Below, one piece after another: positions 1 through 7,408 of a stretch of DNA of 57,148 nt; positions within the stretch are counted from its first letter, which is position 1, and the number at the start of each line of letters is the position of its first letter. A program made the translations under genes and the position numbers. The DNA comes from Bacteroidales bacterium. GTDB taxonomy: Bacteria; Bacteroidota; Bacteroidia; Bacteroidales; JAGOPY01. Location: positions 1 through 57,148 of the forward strand of contig JALNZD010000024.1 of the NCBI GenBank assembly GCA_023229505.1, in the 5' to 3' direction. The notes beneath the pieces are model-generated. The model ran no database searches. It was given only the letters and a program-made list of their open reading frames with translations, and was not told the DNA's origin.

Positions 1-200
1 AATGACAGGCGAAGTATTCTTTCCTAAACTCAATGAAAACCAACTCACCTCATTCAAGGACATCACTGAAGAATTCATTAAATCCTCAGGCTCTGAATAG
101 TCCTGAACTCTCCAAAGCAGCCATTGTACAGGTGATGACTGAATGTTTACCAACCTTTCACCATATAGAGACGGGGAAGAATCTGGACCAGAAGATGTGA
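1..200 (+). pseudogene. 3' end of NDP-sugar epimerase/dehydratase, frame-disrupted
   Basis: The left edge cuts a gene, and only its C-terminal coding sequence is visible. The frame starting at base 2 reads TGEVFFPKLNEN and stops at 98-100. A second frame, usable from about base 102, reads SPELSKAAIVQVMTECLP and ends in ETGKNLDQKM, with a stop at 198-200. The end ETGKNLDQ-M resembles the C-terminus of CapD/FnlA-type nucleoside-diphosphate-sugar epimerases/dehydratases, as I remember that family. Both segments look like parts of one protein separated by a frame change near 95-101. A sugar-nucleotide enzyme suits the polysaccharide genes that follow. The break could be real decay or an assembly error. 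The family call is tentative. Confidence 0.5.
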
Positions 201-206
201 CGGATA

Positions 207-267
207 GAGCGAGGGAGCGAACGAAGCGAACGAAGCGAAAGAGGCAAAAGAGGCGATAGGGCGACTT
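207..267. repeat. 9-bp tandem low-complexity array upstream of the four-helix-bundle gene
   Basis: Degenerate tandem units of about 9 bp (AGCGAACGA, AGCGAACGA, AGCGAAAGA, GGCAAAAGA) follow GCGAGGGAGCGAA at 209-221. That 13-mer is the exact reverse complement of 744-756, in the array on the other side of the next gene. It lies in the 201-336 gap, which is otherwise without a recognisable feature. Confidence 0.7.
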
Positions 268-336
268 ATGCGAAGGTAGTGTAAGTAGCAACTTTAGCAG
301 TTTTTAAAATAATCAACTCATTATAAATTGAAACTG

Positions 337-711
337 ATGGAAAAGATCAAAACACACAGGGAACTAAAGGTTTTTCAGCTATCGTTTGAAGCAGGTATGG
401 AGATTTTCAGGATCAGTAAATCATTTCCGAAAGAAGAGACCTATTCACTAACCGATCAAATTCGCAGATCATCGCGTTCGGTTTCAGGCAATTTAGCCGA
501 AGCATTCAGGAAAAGAAGATACCCTAAATCTTTTGTCGCAAAGCTATCTGACTCAGAAGGTGAGAGTGCCGAAACCCAGGTCTGGCTTGATTATGCGCTG
601 GAATGCAACTACATTGACAATGTATCCCATGCATCACTGAACGACAAATATGACCACATCATAGCTATGATCGTCAACATGAGCAACAAACCCGAAAACT
701 GGGCTTTCTAA
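337..711 (+). CDS. four helix bundle protein (S23/IVS family)
   Basis: This small, all-alpha protein belongs to the TIGR02436/S23 family, first seen in intervening sequences of 23S rRNA genes and structurally related to the Avd accessory protein of diversity-generating retroelements. The diagnostic segments are HRELKVFQLSFEAGMEIF at the N-terminus, then LTDQIRRSSRSVSGNLAEA, and a later TQVWLDYALEC. An ATG at 337 is chosen. An in-frame TTG at 328 would add three residues. The length of about 124 residues is normal for the family. The molecular role is unknown; no reverse transcriptase or rRNA gene is in the window. The gene sits alone between two low-complexity arrays that share a 13-bp inverted repeat, so it may have arrived as a unit. 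Family assignment is firm. Confidence 0.85.
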   Translation: MEKIKTHRELKVFQLSFEAGMEIFRISKSFPKEETYSLTDQIRRSSRSVSGNLAEAFRKRRYPKSFVAKLSDSEGESAETQVWLDYALECNYIDNVSHASLNDKYDHIIAMIVNMSNKPENWAF

Positions 712-716
712 AAGAA

Positions 717-788
717 TGACTCGCCCACTCGCCCACTCGCCCTTTCGCTCCCTCGCCCACTCGCCCACTCGCCCCTTCGCCCCTTCGC
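717..788. repeat. perfect-frame octamer array (ACTCGCCC family)
   Basis: Nine consecutive 8-bp units occupy 718-789: ACTCGCCC repeated, with variants TTTCGCTC, CCTCGCCC and CTTCGCCC, and no phase slip. Positions 744-756 are the reverse complement of 209-221. The array lies between the four-helix-bundle gene and the VanZ gene. Its 8-bp period is the same as in the arrays of the 7-19 kb island, although the octamer differs. Confidence 0.85.
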
Positions 789-812
789 TTATTTTTCTTT
801 AAAAAATCACCT

Positions 813-1166
813 ATGCTAAAAAAAATCCTCTTCTTCGCATATCTTGTCCTGATCACCGCCCTCAGCCTCTGGCCCTCGGATGGTCTGCCGGATGTAACGC
901 TTGTTCCGTTTGCCGATAAATTAATTCATGCAGGCATGTATGCAGGGTTTACTTTCCTGATGCTTTGGGCCTGGCCTGAGGAGTTTTCCGGAGCCAAACA
1001 AATTTTGCCTTTATTATTAGTCATTGCATGGGGATTTTTAATGGAAGTATTACAACAATACAGCTATTTCGGCCGTTCGTTCGACATTACCGATGAACTG
1101 GCTAACAGCCTGGGATTTCTGCCGGGATGGATTGGCTGGAGGTGGTTCGGAAGAAGGCATGCATAA
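813..1166 (+). CDS. VanZ family membrane protein
   Basis: This 117-residue integral membrane protein has about four hydrophobic segments. It shows the VanZ-like hallmarks: an early SLWPSDGLP segment, DKLIHAGMYAGF with the conserved K-hydrophobic-H, and the late DITDELANSLGFLPGW (family pattern DxxANxxG). VanZ-like proteins are frequent in exopolysaccharide/exosortase loci, but their biochemical role is unclear. The ATG at 813 follows an A-rich leader. The 3' end overlaps the next gene by 8 bp, which implies translational coupling. The next gene carries its own VanZ-like N-terminal domain, so there are two VanZ modules in a row. Confidence 0.85.
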   Translation: MLKKILFFAYLVLITALSLWPSDGLPDVTLVPFADKLIHAGMYAGFTFLMLWAWPEEFSGAKQILPLLLVIAWGFLMEVLQQYSYFGRSFDITDELANSLGFLPGWIGWRWFGRRHA

Positions 1167-2547
1167 CAACAAAATGAGAAAATACTACCTGCCGCTAACG
1201 TTGCTTTACTTGCTTTTGCTAACGGTCCTTTACTTGCTGCCGGGCGGTTTGTTTCCGCGGCTGCACCTCAAGGGTATAGACCTGTTGGTGCATTTTTCCA
1301 GCTATGGCTTGTTTACCTGGATGGCATTGGCTGCACTTGGAAGTTGTCCGTTGCGCTGGCGTAACCTGGCCCCCTGGGTTTTTGTGATAGCCCTGGCCCA
1401 TACCTATTGGATGGGATTTTTACAGGGGCAGTTGCCGCAACTCAACCGCCATTCATCCTATAGTGACCTGTTGGCGGGCTGCATCGGCGCTGTTTCAGGC
1501 ATCCTGCTCCGCATCCGGCTCGCATACAGGCATTGTAACTGTAGCCTGATGGCGATTGCCACCCGTGCCGGGCTGCCCGCACAAGGTATAGCGCTGATAG
1601 AGGCTGCCATGCAGGAACCTCCCTCAGCGCTGCCCCTCACCATCGCCAACCATCCTGGCCTCAATAGCATCATCGCCGGAAGCTTCGGATGGAAGCCCAT
1701 GCAACTGCAGCCTGTACCGGGCATCACTATCGACATGGTATGCACAGGCAAAAGCTTAGTCTCGTTACCACACTTCTCTTACGGTAGTACTCATAACAGC
1801 ACAGGCAAAGCGTTTACAGCCGGCGACTGGCAAGAAACACTGTCCGGCTTTGCCCTACCCCGCAACATCGCACAGATGGAGGTAAGGGTCCCCTGGCCAA
1901 ATCAGCCACATGAAAGTATCAAAATTGCCTCGTGGCTAAACCTGTCAAACAGCATGGATAAACAGATGCACACCTTCAACCCCAACCTGAGGCGCAAAAT
2001 CAGAAAAGGCCTGCTAAACGGGTTTACTGTCGAGCAGGGCAGCAACGGCCTGCTGAATGATTTCTGGCATGTTTACGCCCGGCATATAGACTTGTTGGGA
2101 TCAGTTGCCCTACCCAAACGATTCTTTTACAACCTGTTACACCAATATACACAGGGCCATGTTACTATTTTCCTTCTCCGGCATAAGGGCCGGGTGGTGG
2201 GTGGTGCCTTCAACCTGGCCTACCGGGGTTTTTACGAAAATGGCTGGTTTGCCACTCTGCATGACGTTCAAGGCCGCTACGCTTCTTATGTGCTGCATCA
2301 TGCCATGATCGCCCATGCCATCAGCATGCAATGCCATACTTACAGCTTTGGCCGCAGCACAGCCGGCAGTGGTGTACACCGCTTCAAGCATCAATGGGGC
2401 GCTACCGATGTTCCGCTATTATGGGCCCATTACCCTGTGCAAAAAATGAGCCTGCGCAAACAGCACTGGCTGCATCACTTTTGGAAAATCCTTCCCTGGC
2501 CCTTCCGGCAGCATCTTGGCAGCTATCTTGCCAAGTGGGTTTATTAG
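1159..2547 (+). CDS. VanZ-like membrane domain fused to FemAB/GNAT acyltransferase domain
   Basis: This is a two-part protein of about 462 residues. Residues 1 to about 120 form a hydrophobic VanZ-like region, with KGIDLLVHFSSYG and SSYSDLLAGCIGA recalling the K-H and DxxA motifs. The remaining 330 residues are soluble and resemble the FemAB-like GNAT proteins associated with exosortase/PEP-CTERM systems: a Lys/Arg-rich RRKIRKGLLNGF, then HKGRVVGGAFNLAYRG, and GSGVHRFKHQWGA near the end. Such proteins are presumed to acylate a cell-wall or polysaccharide acceptor; the substrate here is unknown. Start candidates are the ATG at 1159, overlapping the upstream gene, or the ATG at 1174. The GC content is visibly higher than in the neighbours. 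The fusion of the two modules is the unusual point. Confidence 0.75.
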   Translation: MHNNKMRKYYLPLTLLYLLLLTVLYLLPGGLFPRLHLKGIDLLVHFSSYGLFTWMALAALGSCPLRWRNLAPWVFVIALAHTYWMGFLQGQLPQLNRHSSYSDLLAGCIGAVSGILLRIRLAYRHCNCSLMAIATRAGLPAQGIALIEAAMQEPPSALPLTIANHPGLNSIIAGSFGWKPMQLQPVPGITIDMVCTGKSLVSLPHFSYGSTHNSTGKAFTAGDWQETLSGFALPRNIAQMEVRVPWPNQPHESIKIASWLNLSNSMDKQMHTFNPNLRRKIRKGLLNGFTVEQGSNGLLNDFWHVYARHIDLLGSVALPKRFFYNLLHQYTQGHVTIFLLRHKGRVVGGAFNLAYRGFYENGWFATLHDVQGRYASYVLHHAMIAHAISMQCHTYSFGRSTAGSGVHRFKHQWGATDVPLLWAHYPVQKMSLRKQHWLHHFWKILPWPFRQHLGSYLAKWVY

Positions 2548-2597
2548 ATTTGCATGAATGGAAGTGGGTTTTTTAAGACCGGAGGCATTTCTTTTGG

Positions 2598-2605
2598 TAT
2601 TTTTG
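2598..2605 (+). promoter_or_regulatory. Bacteroidota -7 box TATTTTTG
   Basis: This is a match to the TAnnTTTG consensus, 30 bp upstream of the TTG start of the polysaccharide deacetylase gene. Confidence 0.5.
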
Positions 2606-2635
2606 CCGGAACGACTTAAAAGAATGGGGTAAGAT

Positions 2636-3508
2636 TTGCATGTACTAAGTTTCGATTTTGAAGAATGGTTTCATATTTTTGGACGCAATCCACTACTGCA
2701 ACGACATCGCTGGGATAATCTTCCGGTCATGTTGCCCCGTATTACCGGCTCAATCCTCGAGATGCTCGAGCGGCACCAGGCCACAGCTACCTTTTTTTGC
2801 CTGGGCTGGGTGGCCTCACGTTATCCGCAGCTCATCAGGGCCATTGCTTTGGCAGGACACGAAGTGGCGGCGCATTCCTACTGGCACGAGCAGGTTCACC
2901 GCCAGCAGCTTCCTGCTTTCCGCGACGATCTGTTTCGCAATATTGGCGAACTTGAAAGCATCACCGGCACAAAAGTAATAAGTTACAGGGCACCCGCTTT
3001 CACACTTTTCCCTGTTTCGGGCCATGCTGTTGAATTGCTGCTCGAAGCGGGTATCCGTGTTGACAGCTCCATCATGTCGGGCATGCGATACAATGGCATG
3101 AAGCTTCCCAACCATCCTTTTACTTTCGGTCCTGCAGGCAGCGCATTGGTTTACTACCCCGTCAGCACCTTCCCCTTTCTCTTTCATCGGATACCCTATG
3201 CCGGAAGCGGTTATTTCAGACTGTTGCCCTTCCGCTTCGTGAAAAGAAACCTTGCACAGCCCGGTTACCACATGCTGTATTTCCATCCGCGTGACCTTGA
3301 TGATCGGCTGTATGAAGTGAAAGAATTCAATCCTGTTGAGCGCCTGCGTTTTCTCCCGGGAACGGGCTTAAGTATGGCAAAACTTGGGCAATTGTTAGCT
3401 ATGTACAATATGTCTAGCATCATAAGTTCATTAGTATCCGAAAACAACCTGCTGATGTTTCCCTTGTCCTGTGCGGTGAATAACGTAACAAATAAAAAAA
3501 ATCGTTGA
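2636..3508 (+). CDS. polysaccharide deacetylase (XrtA-type, NodB fold)
   Basis: This is a predicted metal-dependent deacetylase of N-acetylated glycans (carbohydrate esterase family 4 type). The N-terminal SFDFEEWFH carries the catalytic Asp (D7). HSYWH at residues 80-84 supplies the metal ligands, and RAPAFTLFP is the third motif. The DFEEWFH opening and the C-terminal half, including YHMLYFHPRDLDD, match the exosortase-associated deacetylase subfamily (DUF3473-type C-terminus). No ATG precedes the DFEEWFH motif in frame, so TTG at 2636 is the start. A -7 box lies 30 bp upstream. At 290 residues it is a normal length. The flanking FemAB, WecA-like and exosortase genes point to modification of an exported polysaccharide. 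The acceptor is unknown. Confidence 0.85.
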   Translation: MHVLSFDFEEWFHIFGRNPLLQRHRWDNLPVMLPRITGSILEMLERHQATATFFCLGWVASRYPQLIRAIALAGHEVAAHSYWHEQVHRQQLPAFRDDLFRNIGELESITGTKVISYRAPAFTLFPVSGHAVELLLEAGIRVDSSIMSGMRYNGMKLPNHPFTFGPAGSALVYYPVSTFPFLFHRIPYAGSGYFRLLPFRFVKRNLAQPGYHMLYFHPRDLDDRLYEVKEFNPVERLRFLPGTGLSMAKLGQLLAMYNMSSIISSLVSENNLLMFPLSCAVNNVTNKKNR

Positions 3509-3536
3509 GTTGGATAAATTTTCTCAAAAAAAACAC

Positions 3537-3544
3537 TATATTTG
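3537..3544 (+). promoter_or_regulatory. -7 box TATATTTG before the WecA-like gene
   Basis: This perfect TAnnTTTG match lies 42 bp before the ATG at 3587, with TTG at 3510-3512 as a possible -33 element. It gives the glycosyltransferase gene its own promoter. Confidence 0.6.
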
Positions 3545-3586
3545 TATCCGTGATGCCAAACACACTAGTTATAACAATTAATCATT

Positions 3587-4696
3587 ATGCCATCAACTCT
3601 TGACCCCCCGATCCTGTTAGTTGTATTGAGCCTTTCTGTAGCTTTCTTAGTAACATATATTTCCATCCCTTCCATCATTGAAGTGTCCAGAGCTAAACAT
3701 TTGTTCGACGAACCCAATGGGCGTACTTCTCACCTGGTAAGTACGCCCAGGTTGGGCGGAATGGCCATTTTTACAGGCTGCATCATTTCCGGGATGATCT
3801 TTATCAATATCTCACGCATTGGCTATATCCAATATGTCATTGCCGGTTCGATCATTATCTTTTTTCTGGGTTTACAAGATGATATTCTCTCCCTTTCACC
3901 CCTGAAGAAACTGCTGGGGCAAATTGTTGCGGTTGCCATCATCATCGTCCTGGGGGATGTACTTTTGACCGACCTGCATGGTTTTTTGGGCATTCATAAG
4001 ATTGGCTATGTGTCAAGCGCTTTCCTCAGCCTGTTCGTGATCATTGTGACCATCAATGCCTTTAATCTGATCGATGGGATCGACGGACTTGCCGCTGGTG
4101 TTGGGATACTGGCGGTGGGTTTTTTTGGCATCTGGTTCTTTTTGGTTGGTCATATTGAATTGGCTGTGTTGTCGGCTGCATTGGTTGGCTCCCTGGCCGC
4201 TTTTTTAAGGTATAATGTCTTTTCAATAAAGAATAAGATATTCATGGGGGATATCGGTTCTCTCACCCTGGGCTTTTTTGTTGCGGTACTGATGATCCGT
4301 TTCAATGAGATCAATATTGGCCTTCAAAGTCCTTATGCCATTCATGCAACGCCTGTCGTTACTCTTGGTATCCTGATACTTCCCATGTACGACACCCTGC
4401 GCGTATTCACCATTCGTGTTGCAAGAGGACATACGCCTTTCAATGCCGACAAGCTGCATTTGCACCACAAGCTGCTCGCCCTTGGTATGAGCCACCGCAG
4501 GGCAACAGCCACGCTGCTCCTGGTCAATATCCTGTTCATTGTTATGGTACTCCTGTTGCAGCGTATCGGAATGCATTTGCTATTCCTGATCGTGTTTGGG
4601 CTGGCAACCATCCTGTCGTACCTCCCCACTTATCTTTGCAACAAAGAAGCCAGGTTAACCGGTAAGATTCCCACAAAAGTGAAAAGGAAGAACTGA
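3587..4696 (+). CDS. undecaprenyl-phosphate sugar-1-phosphate transferase (WecA/MraY family)
   Basis: This polytopic inner-membrane enzyme would transfer a sugar-1-phosphate, probably GlcNAc-1-P, from its UDP form to undecaprenyl phosphate and so start polysaccharide or O-antigen synthesis. The PNPT-family motifs are all present: LQDDILSLSP with Asp98-Asp99, NLIDGIDGLA at 160-169, GDIGSL at 221-226, and the HLHHK histidine motif at 291-295. The His motif and the lack of a MurNAc-pentapeptide context favour WecA/TagO over MraY. At 369 residues with about ten hydrophobic stretches it is a normal size. It is the likely initiating transferase of the locus at 0.8-7 kb. The sugar specificity is not readable from the sequence. 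Confidence 0.88.
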   Translation: MPSTLDPPILLVVLSLSVAFLVTYISIPSIIEVSRAKHLFDEPNGRTSHLVSTPRLGGMAIFTGCIISGMIFINISRIGYIQYVIAGSIIIFFLGLQDDILSLSPLKKLLGQIVAVAIIIVLGDVLLTDLHGFLGIHKIGYVSSAFLSLFVIIVTINAFNLIDGIDGLAAGVGILAVGFFGIWFFLVGHIELAVLSAALVGSLAAFLRYNVFSIKNKIFMGDIGSLTLGFFVAVLMIRFNEINIGLQSPYAIHATPVVTLGILILPMYDTLRVFTIRVARGHTPFNADKLHLHHKLLALGMSHRRATATLLLVNILFIVMVLLLQRIGMHLLFLIVFGLATILSYLPTYLCNKEARLTGKIPTKVKRKN

Positions 4697-4716
4697 CTTT
4701 TTTTTAAGCAAAACGA

Positions 4717-5298
4717 CTAAGCGAGCGGAGCAAAGGTAGATTTACTACTCCTAAATTTCTCAACCCACCAAACCCAAAGTGCAAAAATCACCACATAAAA
4801 AAACGGACGAAGAATCCATTCATGCGTAATAGTCCAGTATTCCGGTTTCCAGACTACCATGACCGAAAGGAGCACGATGCGCAAAATGTTCACGAAATGC
4901 ATGATCAGGATGCTCATCGGGATGAACCATAGCTTATGCTTCCATGGCCCGGGAAACAGCACAAAAAGCACAATGATCTGGTAAAACTGTTTTAATCCTG
5001 AGCAACTTTCACTTACGCCCACATAGCCTCCGTTGCTGAACCACATCGTGTTGGGGTCTTCGGTGGTGATGTGCAGTCCAAGAACATTCCGGTTTATCCA
5101 CAAGCTGGATTGGTAAACCTGCCTGGCCAACCAGTCGGCTGTCATATTTACCGCAGTGAAAGATTTGATGAAATTGGCGAAATCCCACCACAGGCGGTGA
5201 AAAGCGTAGGTGATGATAGCAAAGAGCGCAATATCAATTACAAAGCCAAAAGGGCCGGCATAAAACTTCCGAAACCGGTGGTAATACCGTCTGAGCAT
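4717..5298 (-). CDS. exosortase/archaeosortase family membrane protease-transpeptidase
   Basis: This polytopic membrane protein of 193 residues has the exosortase catalytic signature: Cys99 in SESCSGLKQ, Arg140 in HFVNILRIV, and His159 in the next loop (TITHEW). Exosortases process C-terminal tripartite sorting signals and generally sit beside polysaccharide genes, as here. The start is set at the ATG at 5298 because a -7 box (TACATTTG on this strand) lies inside the longer open frame that begins at 5388. No protein with a matching C-terminal sorting signal was seen in the window, so its substrates must be encoded elsewhere. The exact subfamily (XrtF, XrtN or other) was not resolved. Confidence 0.85.
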   Translation of the reverse strand: MLRRYYHRFRKFYAGPFGFVIDIALFAIITYAFHRLWWDFANFIKSFTAVNMTADWLARQVYQSSLWINRNVLGLHITTEDPNTMWFSNGGYVGVSESCSGLKQFYQIIVLFVLFPGPWKHKLWFIPMSILIMHFVNILRIVLLSVMVVWKPEYWTITHEWILRPFFYVVIFALWVWWVEKFRSSKSTFAPLA

Positions 5299-5315
5299 AA
5301 AGCTTGATTTTGACG

Positions 5316-5323
5316 CAAATGTA
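5316..5323 (-). promoter_or_regulatory. -7 box TACATTTG for the exosortase gene
   Basis: This TAnnTTTG match on the minus strand lies 17 bp upstream of the ATG at 5298. It rules against the longer open frame starting at 5388. Confidence 0.55.
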
Positions 5324-5488
5324 GCGTTAATTTCCTGTTTTGGTTTCGACAAATATGTTTCCGGCAACTGACAATAAGCTACCTTCATCTCACTGACTTT
5401 GCTTATTTTTACTTTCTGAAATAGATTATTGCAAAGCCTGCCTTTCAGTCAAGACAAGCAAACTATTAAAGAAACAACATTGATAAGT

Positions 5489-7087
5489 ATGTTAAAATTT
5501 GTACTCTGCACTTTCTTCGCTCTTCTGCTGTTTCCTTTGCTTAGCTACGGACAGTATATTCCCCTGGATAATCATTTTTATGATCTTATCATGCAAAAGT
5601 CCCAGGCGAATAACACTTCATTGCTTTCATCAATGAAACCTTTGCTGTTGCAGGATATGGATAGTTTGGCAGACACTGAGAATGCATTATACCAGGTTCC
5701 GGGTAATGCAAAACATAAAAACACCTTTGTTTACCGTAAACTTTTTAGTGAGAACCTTATCAGATACAAAACAAAAGATTTCAGTATCACGGCTGATCCG
5801 GTATTTAATTTTGGACTTGGATATGATATAAAAGAACCTAAAAACACCTGGATAAATTCCCGTGGTTTTACTGTGACAGGATTAATTGGTAAAACGTTAT
5901 CGTTTAATACTGAACTATATGAGAATCAGGGAGTATTTGCTTCATGGCCTGATTCAATTATCCGTGCAACCGGGGTAGTACCCGGACAGGGTGCGACCAA
6001 ACCCTTCAAAGATACCGGTGTCGATTTCTTTTACTGTAATGGATACGTGAGTTATAGCCCTTCAAAATACATTAACATGACTTTGGGCTATGGTAAAAAC
6101 TTCATTGGTGATGGTTATCGCTCTATGATATTATCGGATGTCTCGTTCAGTTATCCATATTTAAAGCTGACGGCTAATTTTAAGAAAGTTAAATATACTG
6201 TACTTTACAACCAGTTTATTGATCGCAGTTCGACGCTCTCGAGTGGATTTGGCCTAGACCGCAAATGGGCAACCATGCATTACCTGCAGGTTATGCTCTG
6301 GGGCAGGCTGAGCCTGGGAATTTTTGATGCCATAGTTTGGGAAAATGCCGATTCGACAGGTTATCGCGGATTTGATATTCAATACCTGAATCCGGTCATT
6401 CTAATCATGAGGCCTGTTGAAGAATCATTTGGTTCGCCGGATAATGCCCTTATGGGAGGTACTTTTAGTCTTCGTATCAACAAACATTTCAATGTTTACG
6501 GTCAATTGCTTCTGGATGAGTTCAAATTGTCGGAAGTAATGGCAAATGATGGATGGTGGGCAAATAAGTTCGGTTACCAATTGGGGATTTCGGGATGGAA
6601 CCTGCTGAATATCCCAACGTTAAATGCCCGGATCGAATACAACCAGGCTCGCCCCTATACCTACGCCTATGATAAAACCATTGAGAGCTACGGGCATTAT
6701 AATCAGCCGCTGGCCCACCCGCTGGGGGCCAATTTCAGAGAATTCATTGCCATGGCTTCCTATATCAGAGGAAACTGGATGGTTCATCTTAAATTGAATT
6801 TTGCTATGTATGGGGTAGATACAGCTGGGATGGATTTCGGAAAAAACATCTTTATTCCATATAATCAGCGTGTGAGTGAATATGGCAATGAAATCGGACA
6901 GGGGTTAAAGACTAATCTTGCTATTGTTGATTTTAACATTTCGTATCTGCTCAACAGACGGACCAATTTGCGTCTTGAAGCTGGTTTCACTAACCGGAAA
7001 GAGCATAATACAAAGTGGGACAAACAGATGCAATTCATCTATTTTGGCATCCGAACCGGGTTGAGAAATATCTATTATGATTTTTAG
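5489..7087 (+). CDS. capsule assembly Wzi family outer-membrane beta-barrel
   Basis: This 532-residue exported protein starts with a clear signal peptide (MLKFVLCTFFALLLFPLL, with cleavage near SYGQ). The rest has the alternating aromatic and polar pattern of an outer-membrane beta-barrel and is consistent with the Wzi-like family. Recognisable segments are NMTLGYGKNFIGDGYRSM, FDIQYLNPVI, and a final strand near FIYFGIRTGLRN. Wzi attaches capsule polysaccharide to the cell surface in Proteobacteria; Bacteroidota paralogues are less well known. The ATG at 5489 is chosen over a TTG at 5429 because it begins the signal peptide. The gene is divergent from the exosortase gene, with 190 bp between the starts. 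It closes the polysaccharide locus and borders the repeat island. Confidence 0.75.
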   Translation: MLKFVLCTFFALLLFPLLSYGQYIPLDNHFYDLIMQKSQANNTSLLSSMKPLLLQDMDSLADTENALYQVPGNAKHKNTFVYRKLFSENLIRYKTKDFSITADPVFNFGLGYDIKEPKNTWINSRGFTVTGLIGKTLSFNTELYENQGVFASWPDSIIRATGVVPGQGATKPFKDTGVDFFYCNGYVSYSPSKYINMTLGYGKNFIGDGYRSMILSDVSFSYPYLKLTANFKKVKYTVLYNQFIDRSSTLSSGFGLDRKWATMHYLQVMLWGRLSLGIFDAIVWENADSTGYRGFDIQYLNPVILIMRPVEESFGSPDNALMGGTFSLRINKHFNVYGQLLLDEFKLSEVMANDGWWANKFGYQLGISGWNLLNIPTLNARIEYNQARPYTYAYDKTIESYGHYNQPLAHPLGANFREFIAMASYIRGNWMVHLKLNFAMYGVDTAGMDFGKNIFIPYNQRVSEYGNEIGQGLKTNLAIVDFNISYLLNRRTNLRLEAGFTNRKEHNTKWDKQMQFIYFGIRTGLRNIYYDF

Positions 7088-7100
7088 CATCGGGTTCATG

Positions 7101-7320
7101 AGTGGAACGGTGGAACGGTGACTGGGTGACTGGGTGACTAGGTGACTGGGTGACTGGGTGACTGGGTGACTGGGTGACTGGGTGGAAAAGGTGAAACGGT
7201 GAAACAGTGAAACAGTGAAAAGGTGAAACGGTGGAACGGTGGATGCATGTTAGTTGGACAGTTGGCAGTTGGACAATTTCCAATTTCAATTTTCAAATTT
7301 CTTGACCGTCTTACAGTCTT
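7101..7320. repeat. junction repeat 1: octamer array plus AT-rich tail
   Basis: This fills most of the 321-bp gap before the first island ATPase. About 18 octamers (GTGGAACG, GTGACTGG, GTGACTAG, GTGAAACG, GTGAAACA) run to about 7243. A tail of AATTTCAA-type units follows at 7274-7302, then GTCTTACAGTCTTA. The 31-bp core found in junctions 2-5 is missing here. Confidence 0.9.
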
Positions 7321-7367
7321 AAATTAAGCTTAAATCGTAAAAGGTGAATTGGATACGGAAAACTCTT

Positions 7368-7405
7368 TATCTTTGCGAATAATATCGCAACGAAAAATAT
7401 CGCAA
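7368..7405 (+). promoter_or_regulatory. -7 box with TTGCGA/TCGCAA inverted repeat and extra half-site
   Basis: The -7 box TATCTTTG (7368-7375) overlaps the left arm of a perfect inverted repeat, TTGCGA (7373-7378) and TCGCAA (7385-7390). A second TCGCAA half-site lies at 7400-7405, just before the ATG at 7409. The position suggests repression by a dimeric DNA-binding protein, possibly the ATPase gene's own product. Confidence 0.5.
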
Positions 7406-7408
7406 TAA

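Noticed and set aside
337..711. Diversity-generating retroelement around the four-helix-bundle gene
   Set aside because: No reverse transcriptase and no template/variable repeat pair was seen.
674..856. Minus-strand 60-residue frame over 717-788
   Set aside because: It is a translation of the ACTCGCCC array, overlapping two real genes.
2816..3286. 156-residue minus-strand frame opposite the polysaccharide deacetylase
   Set aside because: It is a shadow frame in a GC-richer gene. The deacetylase motifs identify the true strand.
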